The notes under the pieces: generated by a model
Told to the model about the DNA's origin: nothing
The model's database searches: none
Seen by the model: only the letters and a program-made list of their open reading frames with translations
Made by a program: the position numbers and the translations under genes
Assembly (NCBI GenBank): GCA_002343075.1
Contig: DDRH01000062.1
Coordinates: 141,863-195,973, forward strand
Origin: Phycisphaerales bacterium UBA2421
Lineage (GTDB): Bacteria > Planctomycetota > Phycisphaerae > Tepidisphaerales > Tepidisphaeraceae
Direction: 5' to 3'
Length of the DNA stretch: 54,111 nt
Shown here: positions 8,921 to 17,346 of the stretch, piece by piece
Layout: each line of letters starts with the position of its first letter
Position numbering within the stretch: the first letter of the stretch is position 1

Positions 8921-9454
8921 AACTGTCCTTTCAACGACTTAACAATTGAAGTCGGCAGCCCGAGCGACGGCACAACGGCCAAGACGGTTCGTCGCCTTGA
9001 GGCTTAAACAAGGTCCATGAAAAGAAGATGTAAAATGCCCGCGGCGAAGAAACCCACCCTCATGCCCGACGCAGGCCCTGTTTCTTGGCAAAACAGGAAG
9101 GTCAAAGATATCGAATCTGTCCAGTTCATGCAAGCATCTCGGTAGAATTCGTTCAGGTAAGAGTTCGAGGAGGAGCCTCGCTAGGCATCGCCGTAAGTGT
9201 ATTTTTGACAGATATTTATGATCGTTCCCAGCTGAGGGCTGCCCGGACCAGCGAAACAGCCTTTGTAGCCAGAATGGTCAGGGTCATTGCGTCCCACGGA
9301 CCACCCGTGCGTGCTCAACGAGCGGAACTGCGTCGAGAGAGACAAAAATCTTACCGCAATAGGGATTTTACTTGAGGCTGCGCGCCGCTCCGCGTACAAA
9401 ATACGGGTCGTTCACTTCGTTTCGGGCACCACATCTTTGTTTGGGAGAAAAACT
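8921..9454. other. Divergent intergenic region with no supported gene
   Basis: This 534-bp stretch separates rpsB (minus) from the secreted-protein gene at 9455 (plus) and must hold both promoters. Short frames at 8939-9133 (minus) and 9085-9375 (plus) have no recognisable domain and atypical composition, and I do not support them. A TTGACA at about 9207 has no good partner -10 box at the right spacing. Nothing else is recognised. Confidence 0.5.
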
Positions 9455-10741
9455 ATGCGTTGCAGCGTCTTACTCGCCGGGCTTCCGCTGGCATTTGCCA
9501 CGTCGTCGGTATTGGCACAAGTACAGGTCGATCTTGTTGCGCTCGTTGGCGCGCCGCTCACTGGCTGGGATGGCGGGGTGGTTACCTCACTCAACACGCC
9601 GTCGGTGAACCAACTGGGCCAACCGGGGTTTACCGGTGCGGTCGTCAACGGTGCTGGAACAACTAACTTTGTCTACACGCGCGACAAGATCGTCCATGTG
9701 AACGCCAACGTCGTTTCTCCAGTCCTCACAGGTGCCGAATCGCAGGTGGGAATCAGCAATACGGGTGGCTTTAACTTTAGCCCAAGTGCCGATGGTGGCG
9801 ATTCGGTCTACACGCAGAATGGACTGCTGCTTCGCGCGGGCGATCTTGCGCCGGGCTTGCCGGGGCAGAACTCGGTGTTCAACAGCCGCCCGCTGATGGC
9901 CGCCGACGGTTCGCCCTTCTGGATCGGTGGGGTGGGGCCTGCTGCCAGCACCACGACGCGCGTCCTTTACAGCGCAACGCCCGCAGGGGTCATTACGCCA
10001 CGTCTGGTAGGCGGGGCCGCGGTCGGCGGTACCAACATCACCGCGACCGGACTCGATTTCGGCTACAACGTTTCTACCGATGGCAACCATTTTATCAACC
10101 GCGTGATTTTCACGGGCCCCACGGCGACCGACCAGGGAGTGGTTGTCGATGGCACGACCATCGTCGCGCGTGAAGGGAGCATTCCCGGCGGTGGGTCTGC
10201 GGCCTGGCAGGCGTTTCGCTCTGTCGATATCAACAACGCTGGCAACCACATCGTCTACGGTGACGACGCCGGCCCGACCGCAACCGATGACATCCTCGTC
10301 TACAACGGCAATGTGATCGTTCGGCAGGGTGATACCCTCGCCGGGCTGACACTGGGCACCACGATTGATGCTGCAGCAATCAACAATCTTAACCAGATTG
10401 TCCAGCTATGGGACTTACCCGGGACGTCTCAGGAAGGACTGTTCTTTGGCCATGCCGACAGCATTGGTGATTCAATTTTGCTCGGCCGCACTGGCGACCT
10501 GCTCGACGTGAATGGCGATACCGTCGCCGACTACACGCTCACGGATTTCAACGGATCGTCAACCATCAGCAACCCGATCGATTTGGGAGATGGTCCGAAG
10601 ATCTACGTAGACGTAGACCTGATTCCCATCGGCGGGACTGCGGCAGTAGAAGCGATCATCGCGTTTACTGTCCCCGAACCGGGGTCGGTTGCATTGGCGG
10701 GCATCGCGGCGCTGCAATTGCTTCGTCGCCGACGGGCGTAA
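9455..10741 (+). CDS. Secreted PEP-CTERM protein of unknown function
   Basis: A 428-residue exported protein. It has a Sec signal peptide (MRCSVLLAGLPLAFATSSVLA, cleavage before QVQVD) and a classical C-terminal sorting tail: VPEPGS, a hydrophobic stretch and RRRRA at the very end. The middle is beta-rich with recurring short phrases (for example APGLPG, DINNAGNHIVYGDD, INNLNQIV), suggesting a beta-propeller-like repeat common in planctomycete secreted proteins; no catalytic motif is seen. The start at 9455 has GGGAG 7 bases upstream, whereas the longer frame from 9287 would bury the signal peptide. No exosortase is encoded in the window. Confidence 0.85.
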   Translation: MRCSVLLAGLPLAFATSSVLAQVQVDLVALVGAPLTGWDGGVVTSLNTPSVNQLGQPGFTGAVVNGAGTTNFVYTRDKIVHVNANVVSPVLTGAESQVGISNTGGFNFSPSADGGDSVYTQNGLLLRAGDLAPGLPGQNSVFNSRPLMAADGSPFWIGGVGPAASTTTRVLYSATPAGVITPRLVGGAAVGGTNITATGLDFGYNVSTDGNHFINRVIFTGPTATDQGVVVDGTTIVAREGSIPGGGSAAWQAFRSVDINNAGNHIVYGDDAGPTATDDILVYNGNVIVRQGDTLAGLTLGTTIDAAAINNLNQIVQLWDLPGTSQEGLFFGHADSIGDSILLGRTGDLLDVNGDTVADYTLTDFNGSSTISNPIDLGDGPKIYVDVDLIPIGGTAAVEAIIAFTVPEPGSVALAGIAALQLLRRRRA

Positions 10742-10768
10742 CCGGCAACCACTGACACCAGAAGTAAT

Positions 10769-10804
10769 AAATCTCCCCTCCTGAAAACTCGGGAGGGGAG
10801 ATTT
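10769..10804. terminator. Bidirectional terminator between convergent genes
   Basis: A perfect 13-bp inverted repeat, AAATCTCCCCTCC (10769-10781) and GGAGGGGAGATTT (10792-10804), encloses a 10-nt loop. It begins 27 bp after the PEP-CTERM gene stop and abuts the stop of the convergent gene on the minus strand. T residues at both ends of the stem allow termination in both directions. Confidence 0.85.
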
Positions 10805-11416
10805 CTACCAGCCGAACCGTTCTTCTTTCCACGGGTCGCCATGCATGTGGTAGCCATTTTGCTCCCAGAAACCGGGAGCGTCGGTGGCGCGCAACTCAAT
10901 TCCACGCAACCACTTAGCACTTTTCCAAAGGTAGAGTTGCGGCACCAGCCCGCGCAGCGGCCAGCCGTGGTCGGGTTCGAGGTCTTTGCCTTCCCACTGG
11001 TATGCGAGAATGCAATCTTCGCGGGTGAATTCATCTAGCGGCACGTTGACTGTAAACCCGGCCTCGCTGTGGCACATGACGAACTTTGCTTCGGGCTTTG
11101 GGCGGGCGCGCTCGATGATCGCCTTGGTGGGCACGCCTGTGAAGGTGTTGTCCAAACGACTCCAGTGTGTGACGCAGTGCATATCGCAAAAGACATCGAC
11201 CGCAGGCAGGCCGCGGATGTCAGCGTAGCTTAGCTCGTATGGCCCATCGCACAGCCCAAAGACGCGCAGCCTCCAGTCGGCACGCGTCGGATCGACCTTG
11301 GGCACGTCGCCATAGTGCAAGACAGGCCATTTCGCCGTGAGTGTCTGCGCCGGCGGGGTGCGAGCAGCGGGGGTGCCTCTTTGTGTGTCGGGGCTGATGA
11401 TTCGGGGTCTGCTCAT
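10805..11416 (-). CDS. Sulfite oxidase-like molybdopterin oxidoreductase
   Basis: A 203-residue protein containing only the oxidoreductase molybdopterin-binding domain. Cys81 in FCDMHCVTHWS is the expected molybdenum ligand, and GWPLRGLVPQLYLWKSAKW matches the cofactor-contacting region of small sulfite-oxidase-like proteins (YuiH type). There is no signal peptide, heme domain or dimerisation domain, so it is a minimal cytoplasmic member with unknown substrate. It starts 26 bp after the speA stop on the same strand. A TATAAT hexamer on the minus strand at 11425-11430 ends 8 bases before the ATG, so it may also have its own leaderless transcript. No molybdopterin biosynthesis gene is nearby. 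Confidence 0.88.
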   Translation of the reverse strand: MSRPRIISPDTQRGTPAARTPPAQTLTAKWPVLHYGDVPKVDPTRADWRLRVFGLCDGPYELSYADIRGLPAVDVFCDMHCVTHWSRLDNTFTGVPTKAIIERARPKPEAKFVMCHSEAGFTVNVPLDEFTREDCILAYQWEGKDLEPDHGWPLRGLVPQLYLWKSAKWLRGIELRATDAPGFWEQNGYHMHGDPWKEERFGW

Positions 11417-11424
11417 AACCGGCC

Positions 11425-11430
11425 ATTATA
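11425..11430 (-). promoter_or_regulatory. Possible -10 box of a leaderless transcript
   Basis: A perfect TATAAT on the minus strand ends 8 bases before the ATG of the sulfite-oxidase-like gene, where no Shine-Dalgarno sequence is visible. A transcript from it would begin at or next to the start codon. The -35 region is poor. Confidence 0.4.
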
Positions 11431-11442
11431 GGCGCGGAACAG

Positions 11443-13422
11443 CTACTCGAGGTAGGTGTACCCTTCAAGTCCGTTTTCATAGAACTTCAACAGCAACCGG
11501 GCTTCCTCAGTGCTGAGCTTCTGATCCTTCAAAGCCCGCTCGACTGTCTTGAACATGGCGCGCTTGAGGTCGTCGGCGTCGAACTGTACATAATTCAACA
11601 CCTCGCGCACTGTGTCCCCTTCAATAACTTCATCAATGCTGAACGAGCCGGTGTCGTCAATAGTCACATGCACAGCGTTTGTATCGCCGAGAAGGTTATG
11701 AAGGTCCCCTAGGATCTCCTGATAAGCCCCCACCAGAAACACACCAAGCAGGTAATCGGTGTTGTCATAGGGATGAAGTTCGAGAACGCTCTTCACATCG
11801 CGCTGGTCGATAAACCGATCCACCTTTCCGTCGCTGTCGCAGGTGATGTCGGCAAGGATGCCCCGGCAGGTAGGTTCCTGCTTGAGCTTGTGAATCGGCA
11901 TGATCGGGAACAACTGATCGATCGCCCAACTGTCGGGCATCGATTGAAAGATGCTCATATTGCAGAAATAAGTATCCGAAAGCTGCGCCTCCAGCCCGCA
12001 GAACTCTTCGGGAACGTAATCCATCCTGCGGACGATGTTGAGGATTTTCGCTGCCAGACCAAAGTAGAGCTTCTCCGCCAGGCTTCGCTGCTCAAGATTG
12101 CAATAGCCGAGGTTAAACAGGCTGAGCATGCTCTCTTTGGCGAGCTGCGCGTCGTGATAATACTCGGTGAAATTCGTCTCATTTACGCCGACAAACGCGT
12201 CAAAAAGGTTAATCACTGGCTGAGGCATGGTCTTTCGCTGCTCTGCCGTGAGTTCGACCGGGAGATCAAAGCGGTTGAACCCGCTCCAGCCGATGACGTT
12301 GAAGACCAGCACGCTGTGATATGCCACCATCGCCCGGCCCGATTCGCTGAGAATGGTGGGGTGTTCTACGCCGGCACCATCGCAGATTTCCTTGATGTGA
12401 AAAACCACGTCGTTGGCGTATTCCTGCAGGCCATAGTTAATGCTCGATTCGTAGCTGCTCTTCGACCCGTCATAATCGACGCCCAAGCCGCCGCCGACGT
12501 CGATCATCTTTAAGCCGGCACCGAGATTCTGTAACTCGGTGTAAACCCTTCCCAGTTCAATGATTGCAGCTTTGATGTTGTGAATGTTGTTGATCTGGCT
12601 GCCCAGATGAAAATGCAGCATATTGAGACAATCGCCCATGCCATGGGCGCGGAGATATACCAGTGCGTCCATCACCTCGCTGATAAACAGTCCAAACTTG
12701 GATCGAACTCCGCCGGACTCCTGCCATCGCCCGGCACCCCGGGCCGAAAGCTTCACGCGCACCCCGATACTTGGGGTGACGTTATGCAGCTTGGCGTATT
12801 TCACCAGCAGTTCCAGCTCGCTGAACTTTTCAACGACGGGGATGATGTTTTTGCCGATCTTGGTCGCGAGAATGACGGCTTCGATGAATTCATCATCCTT
12901 AAAACCATTACAGACGATCGGCGTTTCGTTGTCTTGCACGACCGCCATCACTGCCAGCAGTTCGGGTTTGCTGCCTGCTTCAAGACCGAACTTGTAGGCT
13001 TTGCCAAACCCGTGAATCTCCTCCACCACATGCCGCTGTTGGTTGACCTTGATCGGGTAGAGGCAGCGGTAGGTTCCCTTGTAATCATGCTCCCGGATGG
13101 CGTTGGCGAACGCATCGTGGAGTTTTTGCACACGGTGCTGCAAAATGTCTGTAAATCGAAGCAGGACAGGCAGTTGGATATCTCGCTCGCGGAGTTCGTC
13201 CACGAGCTTTTTCAAATCAATATTGAGTGCCGGGTTCTGAGTCGGATGAACCGCGACATGCCCGTGGTCGTTCACGGAAAAGTAGCCCTGGCCCCAGTTT
13301 CGGATGCCATATAGCCGAGCGGCGTCTTCGATCGTCCAGGTCTTAGGTTGCATGGGGCTAGCAAGGCCATTGCGGTTGCCGGCGGGAACCGAAGGAAGAA
13401 CCGGCTGCGCGTGCGTGGTCAT
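11443..13422 (-). CDS. speA: Biosynthetic arginine decarboxylase (PLP-dependent)
   Basis: Converts arginine to agmatine and CO2, the first step of putrescine synthesis by the agmatine route. The protein has 659 residues from the chosen start, the normal size for SpeA. The PLP lysine is Lys125 in CLYPIKVNQQ. Further SpeA hallmarks are GLEAGSKPELLAVMA, HFHLGSQINNIHNIK, IDVGGGLGVDYDGS and SESGRAMVAYHSVLVFNV. The frame is open to 13581, but that would overlap aguA; the ATG at 13422 is upstream of a typical SpeA N-terminus (TIEDAARLYGIRNWGQGYFSV). The next step, aguA, lies 118 bp upstream on the same strand, which makes a pathway cluster. Confidence 0.96.
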   Translation of the reverse strand: MTTHAQPVLPSVPAGNRNGLASPMQPKTWTIEDAARLYGIRNWGQGYFSVNDHGHVAVHPTQNPALNIDLKKLVDELRERDIQLPVLLRFTDILQHRVQKLHDAFANAIREHDYKGTYRCLYPIKVNQQRHVVEEIHGFGKAYKFGLEAGSKPELLAVMAVVQDNETPIVCNGFKDDEFIEAVILATKIGKNIIPVVEKFSELELLVKYAKLHNVTPSIGVRVKLSARGAGRWQESGGVRSKFGLFISEVMDALVYLRAHGMGDCLNMLHFHLGSQINNIHNIKAAIIELGRVYTELQNLGAGLKMIDVGGGLGVDYDGSKSSYESSINYGLQEYANDVVFHIKEICDGAGVEHPTILSESGRAMVAYHSVLVFNVIGWSGFNRFDLPVELTAEQRKTMPQPVINLFDAFVGVNETNFTEYYHDAQLAKESMLSLFNLGYCNLEQRSLAEKLYFGLAAKILNIVRRMDYVPEEFCGLEAQLSDTYFCNMSIFQSMPDSWAIDQLFPIMPIHKLKQEPTCRGILADITCDSDGKVDRFIDQRDVKSVLELHPYDNTDYLLGVFLVGAYQEILGDLHNLLGDTNAVHVTIDDTGSFSIDEVIEGDTVREVLNYVQFDADDLKRAMFKTVERALKDQKLSTEEARLLLKFYENGLEGYTYLE

Positions 13423-13540
13423 CTTTGTTTCAAACTCCAAAACGCCGGATTCCCGCCCGGCATGTGTGAATGGTATCAGGTTTGCGCACAAGTCAAGTAA
13501 ATCAAAAATTTTTTGGCCCAGCGAGCACGTGCCCGCCGCC

Positions 13541-14626
13541 CTAAAACTTTGGCTGTTGCTGCGTGAAGCAGTGAATCGCACCGAGGCCCCAGATCAGGTC
13601 GGTGCAATCCACGCCGATCACTTCGTGCTTTGGACAAAGCGATTGGAGAATGTCGATTGCCTTCTTATCCGTCTTCTTCTTGCGAAATGTCGGCATCAGG
13701 ATAGCGCCGTTCACAAAGTAAAAATTCGCATAACTCGCCGGCAACCGCTGGCGATCCACTTCTACGATGCCCGGCGTCGGGAGTTCGACGATATGAAACG
13801 GCTTTCCGTCCTGATCCCGCGCGCCGTTTAGCCGCTTGAGGTTCTCCTGCAGCGGCTCAAAATTGGCGTCGGATTTGTCGTGTTCGACGATTGTGACGAT
13901 TGTGTTGTCGTTGACAAACCGCGACAGGTCGTCCACATGCCCGTCTGTGTCATCGCCTTGAATGCCGTCGTCCAGCCACACCACATGCTTCTGCCCGTAA
14001 TACTCCTTCAAGTAGCGCTCCACTTCCCACTCTTTCAGCAGTGGGTTGCGATTACTGTTGAGCAGCACTGACTCCGTCGTGAGCACTGTGCCTTTACCAT
14101 TGAAATCAACGGCGCCGCCTTCCATGACGATCTTGGGATAAAAGACGGGGAGATCAAGCAATTCAGCGATTTCAGTCGGCACAGCGTCGTCGTCGTCCCA
14201 ACCGTCATACTTCTGGCCCCATGCGTTGAAAACCCAATCAACCACCGCCGCCTCAGTTTTGCCGCGGAGGCCCTTGCGCAGGACAAACGCCGGGCCATGA
14301 TCCCGGCACCAGCTTTCGTTGGTCTTGATGTGGTAGCACTGCACGTTGTTGGTTGGGACTTTGTGCTCCTTCAAAGTCCGGAGCACGATTACCTCGTAGT
14401 TATAGTTCTCCACGAGGATGTTGACCGTCTCCCGCTTGGAGATCTCCTTGATGATGCGGCAGATGTTGGGAACGACGTGCTCGTACCGATCTGGAAACGA
14501 CGCTGCCTCCGGCCGGGGCCAACTCATCCATGTCGCGGCGTGCGGATACCACTCCGGCGGAAAGCTGTACCCCAACTGATTGGGCGTCCCGCGGGTGATG
14601 ACTTTTAAGGTGGCTACTTTTTCCAT
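13541..14626 (-). CDS. aguA: Agmatine deiminase
   Basis: Hydrolyses agmatine to N-carbamoylputrescine and ammonia. The 361-residue protein has the guanidino-group hydrolase fold, with the substrate-binding segment ESWCRDHGPAFVL, the catalytic histidine in DDTDGHVDDLSRF, and the nucleophile Cys353 in GAIHCFTQQQP at the C-terminus. Length is normal for the family. It lies between speA and aguB on the same strand. Translation begins at 14626, just 16 bp past the inverted repeat that bounds the GxxExxY unit. All catalytic residues are present, so it should be active. Confidence 0.96.
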   Translation of the reverse strand: MEKVATLKVITRGTPNQLGYSFPPEWYPHAATWMSWPRPEAASFPDRYEHVVPNICRIIKEISKRETVNILVENYNYEVIVLRTLKEHKVPTNNVQCYHIKTNESWCRDHGPAFVLRKGLRGKTEAAVVDWVFNAWGQKYDGWDDDDAVPTEIAELLDLPVFYPKIVMEGGAVDFNGKGTVLTTESVLLNSNRNPLLKEWEVERYLKEYYGQKHVVWLDDGIQGDDTDGHVDDLSRFVNDNTIVTIVEHDKSDANFEPLQENLKRLNGARDQDGKPFHIVELPTPGIVEVDRQRLPASYANFYFVNGAILMPTFRKKKTDKKAIDILQSLCPKHEVIGVDCTDLIWGLGAIHCFTQQQPKF

Positions 14627-14642
14627 GCGATTACCAAAGACT

Positions 14643-15106
14643 GCCCACGAATGGACACGAATAAGACACGAATGAAGAGATCAGAGTACAAGGCGCTGCC
14701 AGTCTAGCCGACCCGGGTCACCGAAGTTGATGAGCACGCCTACTTTCATTCTTGTTGCGGCCATGTAGTTGAGTATCTGAGCTTCTTCCTTGCTCGTAAG
14801 CCGCTCCATTACCTTGATTTCAACCACGACCTTCTCATAGCACAGCAGATCCGCCTTGTAACGACATTTCAGTTCACGGCCCTTGTAAAAGACCGGCAGC
14901 AACACCTGCGGTAAAAATGGAATCGACCGAAGGCCAAGTTCGATCTCCATCGCCTCCTGATAAACCGCTTCAAGAAAATTCGCCTTCAGTTCATTCTGCA
15001 CCGCCATCGCCGCCCCCACAATCTCATAGACTTCCCGTGCAAGAATCAGCTCCGGCACGCGCAACTCCTTTCCCCATTCGTGTTTCATTGGTGAAGATTC
15101 GTGGGC
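14643..15106. mobile_element. GxxExxY cassette bounded by inverted CACGAAT repeats (candidate mobile unit)
   Basis: A 464-bp segment begins with GCCCACGAAT (14643-14652) and ends with its exact inverse ATTCGTGGGC (15097-15106). At the left end CACGAAT occurs three times at 14646, 14656 and 14667 (steps of 10 and 11 nt); at the right end ATTCGTG occurs at 15076 and 15097. The unit contains only the GxxExxY gene and fills the aguB-aguA gap, starting 6 bp from the aguB stop and ending 16 bp from the aguA start. The repeats are seen directly; mobility is inference, as no transposase or target duplication is evident. Confidence 0.5.
14681..15088 (-). CDS. GxxExxY family protein
   Basis: A 135-residue protein of the GxxExxY family, small nuclease-like proteins of unknown role. 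The namesake motif is FLEAVYQEAMEIEL near residue 39, with Asn where the first Gly is usual. A PDDEXK-like core follows: YKADLLCYEKVVVEIKV (Asp, then Glu-x-Lys). It interrupts the putrescine genes but has no evident part in that pathway. Its first codons (MKHEWG) are themselves encoded by one copy of the flanking CACGAATGG repeat, so gene and repeat are physically joined. No ribosome site stands out before the ATG. Confidence 0.85.
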   Translation of the reverse strand: MKHEWGKELRVPELILAREVYEIVGAAMAVQNELKANFLEAVYQEAMEIELGLRSIPFLPQVLLPVFYKGRELKCRYKADLLCYEKVVVEIKVMERLTSKEEAQILNYMAATRMKVGVLINFGDPGRLDWQRLVL

Positions 15107-15112
15107 AAATCT

Positions 15113-16033
15113 CTACCCGATGAACCGTTTCGTCAAATCCCCATAAGCATCCACCCGTCGGTCGCGGAGGAACGGCCAGTGGGTGCGATGGTAATCCACC
15201 AAGTCCAGGTCGCATTCGGTGATCAACACCTCCTCTTCTGCCACGGAAGCCTTCGCCAAGATTCGCCCGCCGGGGGCGGCGACGAAGCTTTGGCCCCAGA
15301 ACTCGATGCCGTCGGTACTAACCGGCTTACCGTCCGGGCCGAGCACATGCTCATGGCCGATTCGATTGGGAACGGCCACAAAACAGCCATTGGCGACCGC
15401 GTGGCTTCGCTGGATGACTTCCCAGCTTTCATGCTGCCACCGGCCATGCTCGGCCTTTTCCGCGGGGTGCCAGCCGATCGCGGTGGGGTAGAACAGGATC
15501 GCCGCGCCTTGTAACGCGGTCAGCCGTGCTGCTTCGGGGTACCATTGATCCCAGCAGATCAGCACGCCGATTTTGGCATACTTCGTCTGAAATGCCTTGA
15601 AGCCCAGATCGCCAGGGGTGAAGTAAAACTTCTCGTAGTAAAGTGGGTCGTCAGGGATATGCATCTTTCGATACATCCCGGCTACCGAACCGTCGGCGTC
15701 AAACACTATCGCGGTGTTGTGATACAGCCCGGAGGCGCGCTTCTCGAAGAGCGACGCGACGATGACCACCTTATGCTTCTTCGCGAGCGTGGCGAATGCT
15801 TTGCTGCTGGGTCCGGGAATTGTCTCGGCGAGCTTGAAGCAATTGTAATCCTCTGACTGGCAAAAATACTGCGAACAGAAAAGCTCCTGCGTACAGATGA
15901 TCTGTGCGCCCGACCGGGCAGCGCGTTCGACGAGCGCCATCTGCTTCTTCCGATTGGCCGACACGTTTGCGGTGCAGGCCATTTGCGTCACGCCGATCTG
16001 AATCCGTCGGCGCGTACTGATTTTCTTTGCCAT
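15113..16033 (-). CDS. aguB: N-carbamoylputrescine amidase
   Basis: Hydrolyses N-carbamoylputrescine to putrescine, CO2 and ammonia, the last step of the agmatine route. This 306-residue nitrilase-superfamily protein has the full catalytic triad: Glu50 in ICTQELFCSQYFC, Lys123 in YRKMHIPDDP and Cys160 in GVLICWDQWYPEAARL. The long loop HPAEKAEHGRWQHESW is typical of AguB rather than of other nitrilases. AAAGGAA stands about 8 bases before the ATG. With aguA and speA it completes the pathway, although a GxxExxY unit now separates it from aguA. The 182 bp upstream contain GC-rich inverted repeats and no gene. Confidence 0.96.
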   Translation of the reverse strand: MAKKISTRRRIQIGVTQMACTANVSANRKKQMALVERAARSGAQIICTQELFCSQYFCQSEDYNCFKLAETIPGPSSKAFATLAKKHKVVIVASLFEKRASGLYHNTAIVFDADGSVAGMYRKMHIPDDPLYYEKFYFTPGDLGFKAFQTKYAKIGVLICWDQWYPEAARLTALQGAAILFYPTAIGWHPAEKAEHGRWQHESWEVIQRSHAVANGCFVAVPNRIGHEHVLGPDGKPVSTDGIEFWGQSFVAAPGGRILAKASVAEEEVLITECDLDLVDYHRTHWPFLRDRRVDAYGDLTKRFIG

Positions 16034-16215
16034 CGATCGTTCCTTTCCGCGGGCGAGTTTCGCCGACCGCGGGAGTTGTCACAAGTCCCGGACTGCCCGC
16101 GGTCAAGAAATACGTCGGAACTTGGGATGTGTTCGTCACTGGCAATCCGATCGGTCGGTATGGGCGTCCAGTTGCGCCGCGGCGAGCAGGGTCGATCCGT
16201 CGTCAGGAAGGGACG

Positions 16216-17169
16216 TTATCTCAGTGATAGCAGGAACCCCTCGATATTCGCCGCAAAATCGCCAAGCCCCGATTTGCTTCGCATGTCGGCGTCGGCGAGG
16301 CGCGTGACTGCGGCGCGGATGCCGGGCTCTCCCAGCCTTTGTGCCATCCGAATCAGCGAATCAGTTTGTGATGCAGGCCAGATGCGCAGATCCCTGGCGA
16401 TGACAAATGCGGGGATTTTCTGCGCGTGTTTCAGTCGCACCCGGGTGAGTCGCTCGACCCAGATGGTCAGCCATGTCGAGGCGCGAAACTCCGTTGCGGG
16501 GTCGGTCTGGAGTAATTGCCGCCAGAGTTTGAGCGTATCGATGATGTTCCCTTCCGAGACCTTTTCGGTGAGCGCACGCATTTCCTGTTCGCGCTGAAAT
16601 GCGACCGTTGTGCGGATGGCGTCCGCGGTGATCTTTCCGTTCTCGGCGATGAGTGCGAGCGTGCCCAGTTCGGTATCCAGCTTACCCAGATCCACGCCGA
16701 TAAGATCGGCCAGTTGAGCCGCAGCGTCGGCCGGCACGGCGAGTTGATGCGCCTCCCGCGCGTGCCGAATGATCCACGCCGCCAATTCGGACTGCTTGGG
16801 CGGCTCACATTTGATAACCGTGCCAACTTTTGCGATGAGCTTGGCAATCCGATGGGTGGACGGCAGCGACTTACAGCGAAGCACCAAGATCGAACTGTCG
16901 ACCGGGTTGGCGGCATAGTCTTCCATCTGATCGCGAAATCTGGTGATAAACCCGTCCGCGTCTCGCAGAACAACAAGTTTTCCCCCGCCAAACATGCTGA
17001 ATGAGCGCAATTCGTCGAAAACGTCACCCAATTCCGCGGTCTCCCCGTCCAGGGTCACACGGTTAGTATCCTTCGGCAGTGCGGCCAGCAGGGACTTCAG
17101 GGCGAGAATCTGGAGAAATGGTTCATCTCCAACAAGCGCGTAAATGCTTTTCTGATCAGACTTTGCCAT
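16216..17169 (-). CDS. holA: DNA polymerase III subunit delta
   Basis: The clamp-loader delta subunit, which opens the sliding clamp during replication. The 317-residue protein begins with the family N-terminal region (IYALVGDEPFLQILALKSLL) and has FDELRSFSMFGGGKLVVLRDAD, the segment that contacts the clamp, followed by LDTELGTLALIAENGKIT and the C-terminal collar region. Sequence identity to well-known HolA is modest, as is normal for this subunit. It is transcribed away from rplU and has no obvious operon partner. Confidence 0.9.
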   Translation of the reverse strand: MAKSDQKSIYALVGDEPFLQILALKSLLAALPKDTNRVTLDGETAELGDVFDELRSFSMFGGGKLVVLRDADGFITRFRDQMEDYAANPVDSSILVLRCKSLPSTHRIAKLIAKVGTVIKCEPPKQSELAAWIIRHAREAHQLAVPADAAAQLADLIGVDLGKLDTELGTLALIAENGKITADAIRTTVAFQREQEMRALTEKVSEGNIIDTLKLWRQLLQTDPATEFRASTWLTIWVERLTRVRLKHAQKIPAFVIARDLRIWPASQTDSLIRMAQRLGEPGIRAAVTRLADADMRSKSGLGDFAANIEGFLLSLR

Positions 17170-17279
17170 TAGCTTGCCTTATCCGGCCCGGGGAAGGATA
17201 CCGTATCAAAGCCGAGTGAAAAAGCCTTGGGCACCGAGTTCATTGAATCAACCCCAAAAGAGCGGAAATGCCCGCAGTC

Positions 17280-17308
17280 TTGAAAACCGGTGGTCGGTCA
17301 GGTACATT
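17280..17308 (+). promoter_or_regulatory. Sigma70-type promoter of rplU
   Basis: TTGAAA at 17280-17285 and TACATT at 17303-17308 are separated by exactly 17 bp. The transcript would start near 17315 and give a leader of about 32 nt before the rplU ATG. The match is read by eye. Confidence 0.6.
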
Positions 17309-17346
17309 TCCCGGCTCGAATTTTGGGACTGTTATCAGAGGAAGTC

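Noticed and set aside
8939..9375. Small frames on both strands upstream of rpsB
   Set aside because: No domain, no ribosome site, and composition unlike the real genes nearby.
9287..9454. Upstream extension of the PEP-CTERM gene
   Set aside because: It would place 56 residues before a good signal peptide; the GGGAG at 9443 supports the ATG at 9455.
13423..13581. N-terminal extension of speA
   Set aside because: It would overlap aguA by 41 bp and adds residues (MRFTASRSNSQSF) not found in the SpeA family; the ATG at 13422 is adequate.
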